A stretch of DNA of 64,000 bases, taken from positions 3,658,001 through 3,722,000 of the forward strand of contig NZ_CP019113.1 in the NCBI RefSeq assembly GCF_001888805.2. The letters run 5' to 3'. Under the pieces are notes generated by a model. It saw nothing but the letters and a program-made list of their open reading frames with translations, had not been told where the DNA came from and ran no database searches. How positions within the stretch are numbered: position 1 is the stretch's first letter; each line of letters starts with the position of its first letter. Shown here piece after piece: positions 37,193 to 45,872 of this stretch. The DNA comes from Enterobacter sp. SA187 (lineage in GTDB: Bacteria > Pseudomonadota > Gammaproteobacteria > Enterobacterales > Enterobacteriaceae). A program made the translations under genes and the position numbers.

Positions 37193-38779
37193 TTACTTCA
37201 CCTCCTGAGTATTGTATTCAGTCGCTGCGCGGGCTTTAAGAGAGCCCGGGGCTGGCTTATTGCGATTCAGATAGCCAATGTTGTTATTGCCCCACAGGGA
37301 TTCGAACGGCATACCCGCCAGCATTTCCACGGTTGCACGCGCCTGCGGGGTGACGGTTTCCGGCATCACGCGGCCTGTCTGGCGCATTTTTTCGGTTTCT
37401 TCCCGCAGCACGCTATGGGTTTTCAGATTTAGTTTGAAGCGCAGTGAGACCAGGAAGCCGCACAGCAGCACCGCCACCGTACCGAAGCAGAGGATCATCA
37501 GAATGGTATGGCTGACAGATTCCACCTGGGTCTTCTGACCAGAAACAAAGCCGGACGCCTGCATGATGATCCCCACCAGCATAATCGCACCCGCCTGGGA
37601 GGCTTTACGTGTCAGGGTCATGATGCCCGCGAAGATACCTTCACGACGCTGCCCGGTGATCACTTCATCCACGTCAGCGATGTAGGTATAGGTGTTCCAC
37701 GGCACGTAGTTGATGCCGCCACGTCCCAGACCAGCAATCGCAGAAATCAGCAGCAGCAGCGAATAAATGTCGCTCATCCCGGCGTAATAAAGCACGGCGT
37801 ATGAAACAGAGCTGAGACCGAACAGCACCACCACCATGCGGTAGGACGGCGCTGGTCCGAAACGGATACACAGCGGGATCATCATGATGACCGCGATGAA
37901 CTGGAAGATCGCCATGGTGCCCAGCAGGTTCGACGCCATTGACGCATCCTGCATCAGCACGAACACCACATAGTAAGTAAAGACGGCGTTGAAGACGTCC
38001 TGCGCGATATAGCCGCCCAGGTACATGCCCAGGTGCTGACGGAAAATCTTGATGCGCAGGGTGGAGCTTAACTCCGTAAACAGACGGCTCATGCTCTGGC
38101 CGAAAGTAAGGTGTTTTTTCTCCTCTTCTGCACGCAGCGCCGCTTCGGTCCAGTCTTCACGCGGCCGTTCCCAGGTGAAGAACCAGACAAAGGTAAGCAT
38201 CAGCGCGCACAGCACCGAGAACACCAGGCTGGCATAAAAGAAAGAAACCGGATTGTCTTTACCGAAATGGGTTAACAGAATGCCCGGCAGGAAGGACGCC
38301 AGAATAGCGGACATCTGCGCCATACCGATACGCGCGCCGGAGAATTTGGTTTTCTGTTTGAAATCATCGGTCATCTCCGGCACCAGGGTTTCATAAGGCA
38401 CGAGGATCATGGTGTAGACGATGTCGAAAATCAGGTAGGTCAGCAGGTAGTACCAGAATCCCATGTCGCCGACCCACATAATGGAGTAGCTAAACACGGC
38501 GGGTATACCGAGCAGGATAAAGAACTTGCGACGACCGAAGCGTTTACCCAGCCAGGTCGAACCAAAGTTATCGGTTAAAAAGCCCATCAGCGGACTGATC
38601 ACCGCGTCCAGTACCCTTGCGGTGGCAAAGATAAAGGTGGCTTCGATAGGCGTTAAGCCGCAGAAGGTGGTGTAGAAGTACAGAAGCCAGGCCGCAGTCA
38701 GCGCTGTGGTGCCCGCTCCAAGAAAGTCACCCGAGCCGTAGGCCAGGTAGTTTGCCAGTCCAATTTTACGTGTCTTCAT
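37193..38779 (-). CDS. GPH-type sugar:cation symporter, probable oligogalacturonide/rhamnogalacturonide transporter (RhiT-like)
   Basis: A 528-residue protein with about 12 membrane segments. LANYLAYGSGDFLGAGTTAL and DAVISPLMGFLTDN are the N-terminal motifs of the glycoside-pentoside-hexuronide family; GLGRGGINYVPWNTYTYIAD is the central loop. Combined with the GH105 gene downstream, the substrate is most likely unsaturated rhamnogalacturonides, as for Dickeya RhiT. The extended hydrophilic C-terminus (about 70 residues) is typical of this subgroup. Confidence 0.85.
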   Translation of the reverse strand: MKTRKIGLANYLAYGSGDFLGAGTTALTAAWLLYFYTTFCGLTPIEATFIFATARVLDAVISPLMGFLTDNFGSTWLGKRFGRRKFFILLGIPAVFSYSIMWVGDMGFWYYLLTYLIFDIVYTMILVPYETLVPEMTDDFKQKTKFSGARIGMAQMSAILASFLPGILLTHFGKDNPVSFFYASLVFSVLCALMLTFVWFFTWERPREDWTEAALRAEEEKKHLTFGQSMSRLFTELSSTLRIKIFRQHLGMYLGGYIAQDVFNAVFTYYVVFVLMQDASMASNLLGTMAIFQFIAVIMMIPLCIRFGPAPSYRMVVVLFGLSSVSYAVLYYAGMSDIYSLLLLISAIAGLGRGGINYVPWNTYTYIADVDEVITGQRREGIFAGIMTLTRKASQAGAIMLVGIIMQASGFVSGQKTQVESVSHTILMILCFGTVAVLLCGFLVSLRFKLNLKTHSVLREETEKMRQTGRVMPETVTPQARATVEMLAGMPFESLWGNNNIGYLNRNKPAPGSLKARAATEYNTQEVK

Positions 38780-39052
38780 TGCCGCAAACCCTTTTTGTTA
38801 TTGGGAGCTCTCAGGCAATTGGCGTAGCCTGAAAGGAACATTACACGGCTAAAGTAGAATTATGTTATGAGAGAAACCTTTCTGTTTCTGCCAGGGTACT
38901 GACGCAACTGGCAAAAATGCAAAGAGTCTCATCATGCGTGTCACTGATTTATAAAACAGTGTTTCTCGCGGTTCAAAAGGCGGGGCCGAAATATGAGAGC
39001 CAGCCACCGGATTGCGGAAGAAATCACCAGTGGCGGGTTAAAAGACGGGCAT
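38780..39052. promoter_or_regulatory. Intergenic region upstream of the rhiTN-like operon
   Basis: There is no gene here. TCAGGC (38811) and GCCTGA (38827) form a spaced palindrome close to the transporter start, and AT-rich promoter-like DNA follows. It probably holds the promoter and regulator site of the rhiTN-like operon; no specific factor can be named. The flhE terminator is not obvious. Confidence 0.4.
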
Positions 39053-39445
39053 TTAGCGGTAGTTAACAATCACTTCATTGCGGCTGACTTTCAGCGCCGG
39101 GATCAGCCTGCCGCCGCCGGGCACTTCCCAGATAAAGCGTAACGGCTCGGCCGCCGGAACATTGGCGAAGCCCATGGTCGTACCGCTTTCGCCGTCCAGC
39201 TCCACGCAGCGCGATTGCGAACACAGGCGCACCAGCAGGCCCGCCGGGGTCGGGCCGTTAAGTTCGTAGCGCCAGGCCACCAGCGTCATCAGACCGCTGG
39301 CTGGCTGCGGGGCGGACAGCGGCTGCGATGACGCCGCCTGCCCACGGTGACTGAGCGTGATGCCGATACTGCTGGCCTGCCACGCCCCCTCACCCGCCGC
39401 CTGGGCGAACAGCGGCAGGGCGATTAACCAGGCAAGATGACGCAT
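39053..39445 (-). CDS. flhE: Flagellar protein FlhE
   Basis: A 130-residue protein with a signal peptide (MRHLAWLIALPLFAQAAGEG) and a beta-rich periplasmic domain (SQSRCVELDGESGTTMGFAN). FlhE is the third gene of flhBAE. In Salmonella it prevents proton leakage through the flagellar export apparatus. Its start overlaps the flhA stop by one base. Confidence 0.93.
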   Translation of the reverse strand: MRHLAWLIALPLFAQAAGEGAWQASSIGITLSHRGQAASSQPLSAPQPASGLMTLVAWRYELNGPTPAGLLVRLCSQSRCVELDGESGTTMGFANVPAAEPLRFIWEVPGGGRLIPALKVSRNEVIVNYR

Positions 39446-41523
39446 TATTTGCCTCCGATGGTGGCGGTCATGCGGATGCTGCGGTTATCCGACAGCTCCA
39501 TGTTGGACAGCACCACCAGCTGCGGCAGACTGCGGCGCAGGAAGCGCGACAGCAACGGACGCAGGGCATGGTTGACCAGCAATACCGGCGGCGCGCCAAG
39601 CATCTCCTGGCGCTGCAGGGCTTCCTGGGTTTGCGCCAGCAGGCGATCCGCCAGACCCGGCTCCAGACCGCCACCGCCCTGCAGGGCCTGCAACAGCAGA
39701 CGCTCAAGCGGCGTATCCAGACCAATGACCTGCACTTCCCCGCTGCCAGGGAACCACTGCTGGGTTATGGCGCGACCCAGCGCCACGCGCACGACCGTCG
39801 TCAGCTCATGAGGATCGTTCTGTACCGGCGCATGTTCCGCCAGGGTTTCCAGAATGGTGCGCATATCGCGGATCGGCACTTTTTCTTCCAGCAGATTTTG
39901 CAGCACTTTATGCAGCGTGGTGAGCGTGACCACGCCCGGCACCAGATCTTCCGTCAGCTTAGGCATCTCCTGGGTAACACGATCCAGCAGTTGCTGCGCT
40001 TCCTGACGGCCAAACAGTTCAGATGAATATTGTCCGATCAGATGGTTAAGGTGAGTTGCCACCACGGTGCTGGCTTCCACCACGGTATAACCCTGGATCT
40101 GCGCCTGCTCTTTCAGGGCGCTTTCGATCCAGATCGCCGCCAGGCCAAAGGCCGGATCGACGGTCTGCTCGCCCGGCAATGTGCCCGCCGCAGTGCCAGG
40201 GTTAATCGCCAGCCAGCGGCCCGGATAGGCGTCGCCGCTGCCGATCTCCACCCCTTTCATCAGAATACGGTAACGCGCGGGCGGCAGATCCATGTTGTCT
40301 CGGATATGCACCACCGGCGGCAGGAAGCCCATATCCTGCGCAAATTTCTTACGGATACTGCGGATACGGCCTAACAGCTCGCCATCCTGCTGCATATCCA
40401 CCATCGGGATCAGACGGTAGCCCACCTCCATGCCCAATGGATCTTCCAGCTGCACATCGCCCCAGGTGGCTTCCACCGCCTGAGTATTTTCCGGCAGCTT
40501 CACAGGCGCGGCTTCCACCGGTGCCTGCTGCTGGCGGCCGCGCAGCCACCAGGCGAGACCCAGTAACGCGCCGGTAAACAGCAGGAAGACAAAGTTCGGC
40601 ATCCCCGGCACCAGGCCCAGCAGACCCAGCACCGCGGCGCTTAACACCATCACGCTCGGATTGGTGAACAGCTGGCCCACCATCTGCTGGCCCACATCTT
40701 CATCCGTAGCCACGCGGGTCACGATGACGCCCGCCGCGGTGGAGATCACCAGCGCCGGGATCTGCGCCACCAGGCCATCACCGATGGTCAGCAGCGTATA
40801 GGCTTCCGCCGCATGACCGACATCCATACCGTGTTGCAGCACGCCCACCAGCAGGCCGCCGATGACGTTAATCACCATGATCAGGATGCCCGCGATGGCA
40901 TCGCCGCGCACGAATTTACTCGCACCGTCCATCGAGCCGTAAAAATCTGCTTCCTGGGTAACTTCAGAGCGGCGTTTTTTCGCCTCTTCTTCGCCAATCA
41001 ACCCGGCATTAAGATCGGCGTCGATAGCCATCTGTTTGCCCGGCATCCCGTCCAGTACAAAGCGCGCGCCCACTTCTGCAATACGCCCGGCACCTTTAGT
41101 GATAACCATAAAGTTGATGATCACAAGGATGATAAACACCACGATACCGATGGCGAAGTTACCGCCCACGAGGAAGTGACCGAAGGCTTCAACCACTTTA
41201 CCCGCCGCCGCGCCGCCGGTATGTCCGTCCATCAGGATGATACGGGTGGAGGCGACGTTCAGCGCCAGGCGCAGCAAGGTGGTGAACAGCAGGATGGTCG
41301 GGAAAGCAGCGAACTCCAGCGTACGCTGGGTGAACATCGCCACCAGCAGCACCATGATCGACAGCGCAATGTTGAACGTAAATAACAGGTCAAGAATGAA
41401 CGCCGGAAGCGGCAGCACCATCATCGACAAAATAAGCATGATGAGGATCGGTCCGGCAAGGATCTGCCATTGAATCGACTTCATGTTGCCAGGCAAACGC
41501 AATTTTGCCACCAGATTATTCAT
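39445..41523 (-). CDS. flhA: Flagellar export gate protein FlhA
   Basis: A 692-residue protein, full length. Eight N-terminal membrane segments include the FHIPEP signature region (RFVLDGMPGKQMAIDADLNA in the cytosolic loop). The C-terminal cytoplasmic domain forms the nonameric ring that receives export substrates and chaperones. It overlaps flhB by eight bases and flhE by one, so the operon is tightly coupled. Confidence 0.98.
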   Translation of the reverse strand: MNNLVAKLRLPGNMKSIQWQILAGPILIMLILSMMVLPLPAFILDLLFTFNIALSIMVLLVAMFTQRTLEFAAFPTILLFTTLLRLALNVASTRIILMDGHTGGAAAGKVVEAFGHFLVGGNFAIGIVVFIILVIINFMVITKGAGRIAEVGARFVLDGMPGKQMAIDADLNAGLIGEEEAKKRRSEVTQEADFYGSMDGASKFVRGDAIAGILIMVINVIGGLLVGVLQHGMDVGHAAEAYTLLTIGDGLVAQIPALVISTAAGVIVTRVATDEDVGQQMVGQLFTNPSVMVLSAAVLGLLGLVPGMPNFVFLLFTGALLGLAWWLRGRQQQAPVEAAPVKLPENTQAVEATWGDVQLEDPLGMEVGYRLIPMVDMQQDGELLGRIRSIRKKFAQDMGFLPPVVHIRDNMDLPPARYRILMKGVEIGSGDAYPGRWLAINPGTAAGTLPGEQTVDPAFGLAAIWIESALKEQAQIQGYTVVEASTVVATHLNHLIGQYSSELFGRQEAQQLLDRVTQEMPKLTEDLVPGVVTLTTLHKVLQNLLEEKVPIRDMRTILETLAEHAPVQNDPHELTTVVRVALGRAITQQWFPGSGEVQVIGLDTPLERLLLQALQGGGGLEPGLADRLLAQTQEALQRQEMLGAPPVLLVNHALRPLLSRFLRRSLPQLVVLSNMELSDNRSIRMTATIGGK

Positions 41524-42664
41524 CAGTGTCCTTCTCGTTCATAAAATCCAGCGCTTCAGGCACCGGAAGATTTGCAGGTTTAACAGGTGCAGTACCCCCC
41601 GCCAGACGCCAGCGTTTCAGCTGCCATACCCAGGCCAGCACTTCCGCCACGGCGGCATAAAGCTGCCCCGGAATCTGCTGACCAATTTCCGCATGGCGAT
41701 AGAGCGCACGGGCCAGCGGAGGGGCTTCAAGGGTGGGAATTCGGTTTTCGTTGCCAATTTCACGGATGCGCAGGGCCACCAGCCCTGCCCCTTTGGCGAT
41801 CACTTTTGGCGCGCTCATTTTGTTTTCGTCATACTTCAGCGCCACGGAGTAGTGCGTCGGGTTGGTGACGATGACGTCAGCCGTCGGCACATCGGCCATC
41901 ATGCGACGACGCGCGGCGGCACGCTGCATCTGCCGGATGCGCCCTTTCACATGCGGGTCGCCTTCGGTCTGTTTGTACTCATCGCGAATATCCTGACGGG
42001 ACATGCGCAGTTTCTTAAAGTGGCTGTAGAGCTGGAAGCCCACGTCAAAGCCGACCATCGGAATAATGCTCAGCACCACCAGCAGCACGCACATGCCCAC
42101 CAGATCGAGGGCATTGTTCATCGCCGTGGTCGGCGCTTCGCTGACCAGACGCATAATTTCTGGCCACTTATTCCACAAATAGAGTCCGGCGACCCCGCCC
42201 ATCAGCACTGATTTAAGGACGGCTTTCAGCAGCTCGGCCCCGACCTGCGCGGAAAACAGGCGTCCGATACCGGTAATAGGATTGAGTTTGGAAAATTTAA
42301 ACGCCAGGGATTTGGTGCTGAAAATCAGCCCGCCGAGCAGCACCGGCGACACCAGCGCAATGATCACCACCCCGGTGATCAGCGGCAGCAGCGCATAAAT
42401 CGCCTCTTTCACCAGCAAAATCACCTGACCCAGGATCAGCTTCTGGTCGTTAATGATGCCGTGGTCAAACCGCAAGCCTGACGCCAGTAGCCCCGCCAGC
42501 CGTCGGGCGATCGACTCACCGCCAATCCACACGATACTTACGCCCACCACTAAAATCAGCAGTGACGTCAGTTCTTTGGATCGGGGGATCTGCCCTTCCT
42601 CACGCGCTTTGTCCAGTCGTTGGGGTGTGGGGGCTTCTGTTTTGTCGTCGCTATCTTCTGACAC
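41516..42664 (-). CDS. flhB: Flagellar export switch protein FlhB
   Basis: A 382-residue protein. The start is GTG 42664 (SEDSDDKTEAPTPQRLDKAR at the N-terminus), which gives E. coli length; upstream in-frame ATGs would add residues not found in the family. Four membrane segments precede the cytoplasmic domain with the self-cleavage motif NPTH (VTNPTHYSVAL), which switches export from rod/hook to filament proteins. Confidence 0.97.
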   Translation of the reverse strand: MSEDSDDKTEAPTPQRLDKAREEGQIPRSKELTSLLILVVGVSIVWIGGESIARRLAGLLASGLRFDHGIINDQKLILGQVILLVKEAIYALLPLITGVVIIALVSPVLLGGLIFSTKSLAFKFSKLNPITGIGRLFSAQVGAELLKAVLKSVLMGGVAGLYLWNKWPEIMRLVSEAPTTAMNNALDLVGMCVLLVVLSIIPMVGFDVGFQLYSHFKKLRMSRQDIRDEYKQTEGDPHVKGRIRQMQRAAARRRMMADVPTADVIVTNPTHYSVALKYDENKMSAPKVIAKGAGLVALRIREIGNENRIPTLEAPPLARALYRHAEIGQQIPGQLYAAVAEVLAWVWQLKRWRLAGGTAPVKPANLPVPEALDFMNEKDTDE

Positions 42665-42836
42665 AGCCGAAGTTCCGGAGATATAGGTTTGTAGCATGAT
42701 GCCAGAGAGAGGCCGCCGCAATGGGCAGATAAACGCGACTAAAAGGCGGTTTTTTCAGGCGATAAGAACCCTGCGGCGTGTCACGCAGCATCGGGATAAT
42801 GCAGAGAGTGGAGGGTAAATCCATTAACCCCACTCC

Positions 42837-42860
42837 CCGCCTGCCGGAGTGCGCAGGCGG
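42837..42860 (-). terminator. Hairpin after cheZ
   Basis: CCGCCTG and CAGGCGG form a perfect stem just downstream of the cheZ stop. There is no T-run on the minus strand, so it may act as a 3' stabiliser rather than a classical terminator. The flhB promoter must lie between here and 42664. Confidence 0.45.
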
Positions 42861-42876
42861 AAAGCGGGATTGTCGA

Positions 42877-43524
42877 TCAGAAACCGAGGCTGTCCAGCAG
42901 GTCGTCGACCTGATCCTGGCTGGCCACGACGCCTGCTTTGGTGGTGTCCAGTTGCGGACCGTTCAGCAGGCTGTCGTTTTCACGTTTGGCGCGTGCTGCC
43001 GGTTCCGGCATGTTATCGAGCAGCACCATCAGCAGCTGACGCTCGATTTCCTGGATCACGTCCATCATGCGCTTGATCACCTGACCGGTCAGATCCTGGA
43101 AATCCTGCGCCATCATGATGTCGAGCAGCTGGGCGTTGGTGAAGCTGGTATGACCCGGCACGTCGCCCAGATACTGACGTGTATCTTTCACCAGTTCTTT
43201 GGCATCCGTCAGCTCGATAGGATTCTCGAACCACTCATCCCAGCGTTTGGTCAGGGATTTCGCGCCGGATTCCATCGCGTCCTGGTGCGGCTGCGAGGCT
43301 TCAACGCTGTTCAGTGCACGTTCGGCGGCCTGCGCCGTCATCTGCACAACATAGTCGAGACGGTCACGCGCATCCGGAATGGCTTCTGCCGCTTCGGCAA
43401 TCGCCTGATCCAGACCCAGCTCACGCAGGCTGTCACGCAGCATACGCGTCAGGCTGCCGATGCGGGCGATAATGTCTCCGGCAGCGTTTTCGTCTGCCGG
43501 TTTAATCTGCGATTGATGCATCAT
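42877..43524 (-). CDS. cheZ: Protein phosphatase CheZ
   Basis: A 215-residue helical protein nearly identical in pattern to E. coli CheZ: GSLTRMLRDSLRELGLDQAI, the catalytic region with Asp/Gln (MMAQDFQDLTGQVIKRMMDV) and the C-terminal CheY-binding helix ASQDQVDDLLDSLGF. It dephosphorylates CheY-P. Start ATG 43524 (MMHQS). Last gene of the tar-cheZ operon. Confidence 0.97.
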   Translation of the reverse strand: MMHQSQIKPADENAAGDIIARIGSLTRMLRDSLRELGLDQAIAEAAEAIPDARDRLDYVVQMTAQAAERALNSVEASQPHQDAMESGAKSLTKRWDEWFENPIELTDAKELVKDTRQYLGDVPGHTSFTNAQLLDIMMAQDFQDLTGQVIKRMMDVIQEIERQLLMVLLDNMPEPAARAKRENDSLLNGPQLDTTKAGVVASQDQVDDLLDSLGF

Positions 43525-43534
43525 TATCCTGCCC

Positions 43535-43924
43535 TCACATGCCAAGTTTCTCGAAGATCTTGCCAAGTTTCTCTTCGAGTGTTGCAGCGGTGAACGGTTT
43601 CACCACGTAGCCGCTGGCGCCTGCCTGCGCGGCCGCAATGATGTTCTCTTTTTTCGCTTCCGCCGTGACCATCAGCACCGGAAGCGACGCCATGTTACCG
43701 CTGGCACGAATGGTTTTTAACAGTTCCAGACCGTCCATGTTCGGCATGTTCCAGTCAGAAATGACAAAACCGAAACCACCCGCCTGCAGTTTATTCAGCG
43801 CGTCAACGCCATCTTCTGCTTCTTCGACGTTGTTGAAACCCAGCTCTTTCAGCAGGTTGCGCACGATGCGACGCATGGTGGAAAAGTCATCCACAACCAG
43901 AAACTTGAGCTCTTTGTCCGCCAT
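43535..43924 (-). CDS. cheY: Chemotaxis response regulator CheY
   Basis: A 129-residue single receiver domain. Asp12, Asp13 and phosphorylated Asp57 (VISDWNMPNMDG), Thr87 (VTAEAKK) and Lys109 (VVKPFTAAT) are in place. Phosphorylated CheY binds FliM and causes clockwise rotation. Ten bases separate it from cheZ. Confidence 0.98.
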   Translation of the reverse strand: MADKELKFLVVDDFSTMRRIVRNLLKELGFNNVEEAEDGVDALNKLQAGGFGFVISDWNMPNMDGLELLKTIRASGNMASLPVLMVTAEAKKENIIAAAQAGASGYVVKPFTAATLEEKLGKIFEKLGM

Positions 43925-43940
43925 AAAACTACACTCCTCT

Positions 43941-44990
43941 TTAAATACGTATTGCCTGTCCGGCACTGATTTTTGCCAGCATCTGCTGGCTTACCTGGCT
44001 AAGATCGACCACTTCGCTAACGCCACCCATATTGATAGCCTCGCGCGGCATGCCGAACACCACACAACTTGCTTCGTTTTGTGCAATGGTCCAGGCGCCC
44101 GCCTGGTGCATCGCTAACATACCGGCCGCGCCGTCGTTGCCCATACCGGTGAGGATCACCCCCACGGCATTACGACCCGCGAACTTCGCCGCCGAATGAA
44201 AGAGTACGTCCACCGACGGGCGATGGCGGTTAACCGCCGGGCCGTCGTGGATCTTGATTTGATAGTTTGCCCCACTGCGCGACAGCTCCATGTGCCGATC
44301 ACCGGGCGCAATATAGGCGTGCCCTGGCAATACACGCTCGCCGTCCTCTGCTTCTTTCACGGTGATCTGGCACAGCTTGTTCAGACGCTCGGCAAAAGAA
44401 CGGGTAAAACCCGGCGGCATATGCTGGGTAATGAGTACCGCCGGGCTGGAAAGCGGCAGCGGTTGCAGCACATGACGGATCGCCTCGGTGCCGCCGGTGG
44501 ATGCGCCGATCACCAGCAGTTTTTCCGAACTGAGCAGCGGCCCGGCTTTTAAAGTGGCAGGCGCTGCCGTCGGCTTATGCGCCGCCAGTTTCGCCCGGGA
44601 AGCGGTACGCACTTTTTCAGCGATCATTTCGCTGTAGGCCAGCATGCCTTCGCGGATCCCTAACTGCGGTTTGGTGACGAAATCAATCGCCCCCAGCTCC
44701 AGCGCGCGCAGCGTCACTTCTGAACCCTTACCGGTTAGTGAGGAAACCATCACCACCGGCATCGGACGCAGACGCATCAGCTTTTCAAGAAAATCCAGCC
44801 CATCCATGCGCGGCATTTCAACATCCAGCGTCAGGACATCGGGGTTAAATTTTTTGATTAAATCCCTCGCCACCAGCGGATCCGGCGCGGTTGCCACCAT
44901 CTCCATATCGCTGTGACTATTGATGATTTCCGTCATTATCTGGCGCATCAGTGCGGAATCATCAACGGACAATACCCTGATTTTACTCAT
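43941..44990 (-). CDS. cheB: Chemotaxis methylesterase/glutaminase CheB
   Basis: A 349-residue protein. The receiver domain has Asp56 (VLTLDVEMPRMDG). The C-terminal methylesterase has catalytic Ser (IGASTGGTEAI), His (ITQHMPPGF) and Asp (LTGMGNDGAAGM). It removes methyl groups from receptors for adaptation. Overlaps cheR by four bases. Confidence 0.98.
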   Translation of the reverse strand: MSKIRVLSVDDSALMRQIMTEIINSHSDMEMVATAPDPLVARDLIKKFNPDVLTLDVEMPRMDGLDFLEKLMRLRPMPVVMVSSLTGKGSEVTLRALELGAIDFVTKPQLGIREGMLAYSEMIAEKVRTASRAKLAAHKPTAAPATLKAGPLLSSEKLLVIGASTGGTEAIRHVLQPLPLSSPAVLITQHMPPGFTRSFAERLNKLCQITVKEAEDGERVLPGHAYIAPGDRHMELSRSGANYQIKIHDGPAVNRHRPSVDVLFHSAAKFAGRNAVGVILTGMGNDGAAGMLAMHQAGAWTIAQNEASCVVFGMPREAINMGGVSEVVDLSQVSQQMLAKISAGQAIRI

Positions 44991-45853
44991 GCTTTTTCCT
45001 TACTCAGCGCATAAACAGTCTGCCCACGGAGGGTGAACTCACGCGCGAGGTTGCTAAAATTCTCCGAGTGCCCGGCAAAGAGTAATCCGTCGGGCTTAAG
45101 CAAGGGTGCAAACCGACGCAGAATGTCCTGCTGAGTCGTTTTATCAAAATAAATCATTACGTTACGACAAAAAATCGAGTCGAACGGCCCCTGCACGTTG
45201 TACTGTTTGGCGAGCAGGTTAAGCGGGGTGAATTCAATGTAATTCGCCAGCTCCTGACGGACGCGCACCAGCCCTTCATGCGGTCCGGTGCCGCGCATGA
45301 AATAACGCTGTAGTTGCTGCGGCGACAGCGTTTTCAGTTCGTCCACGCGGTAGATGCCGCTTTTGGCTTTCTCCAGCACTTCGGTATCGATGTCGCTGGC
45401 GATCACTTTAAAGCGCCCCGGCGCCATACCGAGCGAATCCGCCAGGGTGATGGCGATGGAGTACGGCTCTTCCCCGGTGGAGGCCGCCGCGCACCATACG
45501 CGGTACTCGCCACTGCGTTTGCGGGCGTGGTCAGCCAGCACCGGGAAGTGGTGAGCTTCCCGGAAAAAAGCCGTCAGGTTGGTGGTCAGGGAGTTAATAA
45601 ACGCCTGCCACTCAGCATTACTCTGATTCGCCTCCAGCATGCTGAGATAGCGACCAAAATCATCCAGGCCCAGCGCGCGGAGGCGACGGACGAGACGGTT
45701 GTAAACCATGTCACGCTTATGATCAGCCAGTACAATCCCTGCACGCTGGTAAATCAGTTCACATATCCGACGAAAATGCGTGTCGGACAACGCCAGACGT
45801 TGTGTCATCTGTAACAGCAGCGATGTTTGCCCGGTGGGCGTGGATGAGGTCAT
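44987..45853 (-). CDS. cheR: Chemotaxis methyltransferase CheR
   Basis: A 288-residue SAM-dependent methyltransferase. N-terminal helical domain (THFRRICELIYQRAGIVLAD); SAM site VWCAAASTGEEPYSIAITLA; FDSIFCRNVMIYFDKTTQQD. It methylates receptor glutamates and docks on the NWETF pentapeptide, which is present on the Tar-like receptor here. Confidence 0.98.
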   Translation of the reverse strand: MTSSTPTGQTSLLLQMTQRLALSDTHFRRICELIYQRAGIVLADHKRDMVYNRLVRRLRALGLDDFGRYLSMLEANQSNAEWQAFINSLTTNLTAFFREAHHFPVLADHARKRSGEYRVWCAAASTGEEPYSIAITLADSLGMAPGRFKVIASDIDTEVLEKAKSGIYRVDELKTLSPQQLQRYFMRGTGPHEGLVRVRQELANYIEFTPLNLLAKQYNVQGPFDSIFCRNVMIYFDKTTQQDILRRFAPLLKPDGLLFAGHSENFSNLAREFTLRGQTVYALSKEKA

Positions 45854-45872
45854 AGCGCCTTCTTAATTACTC

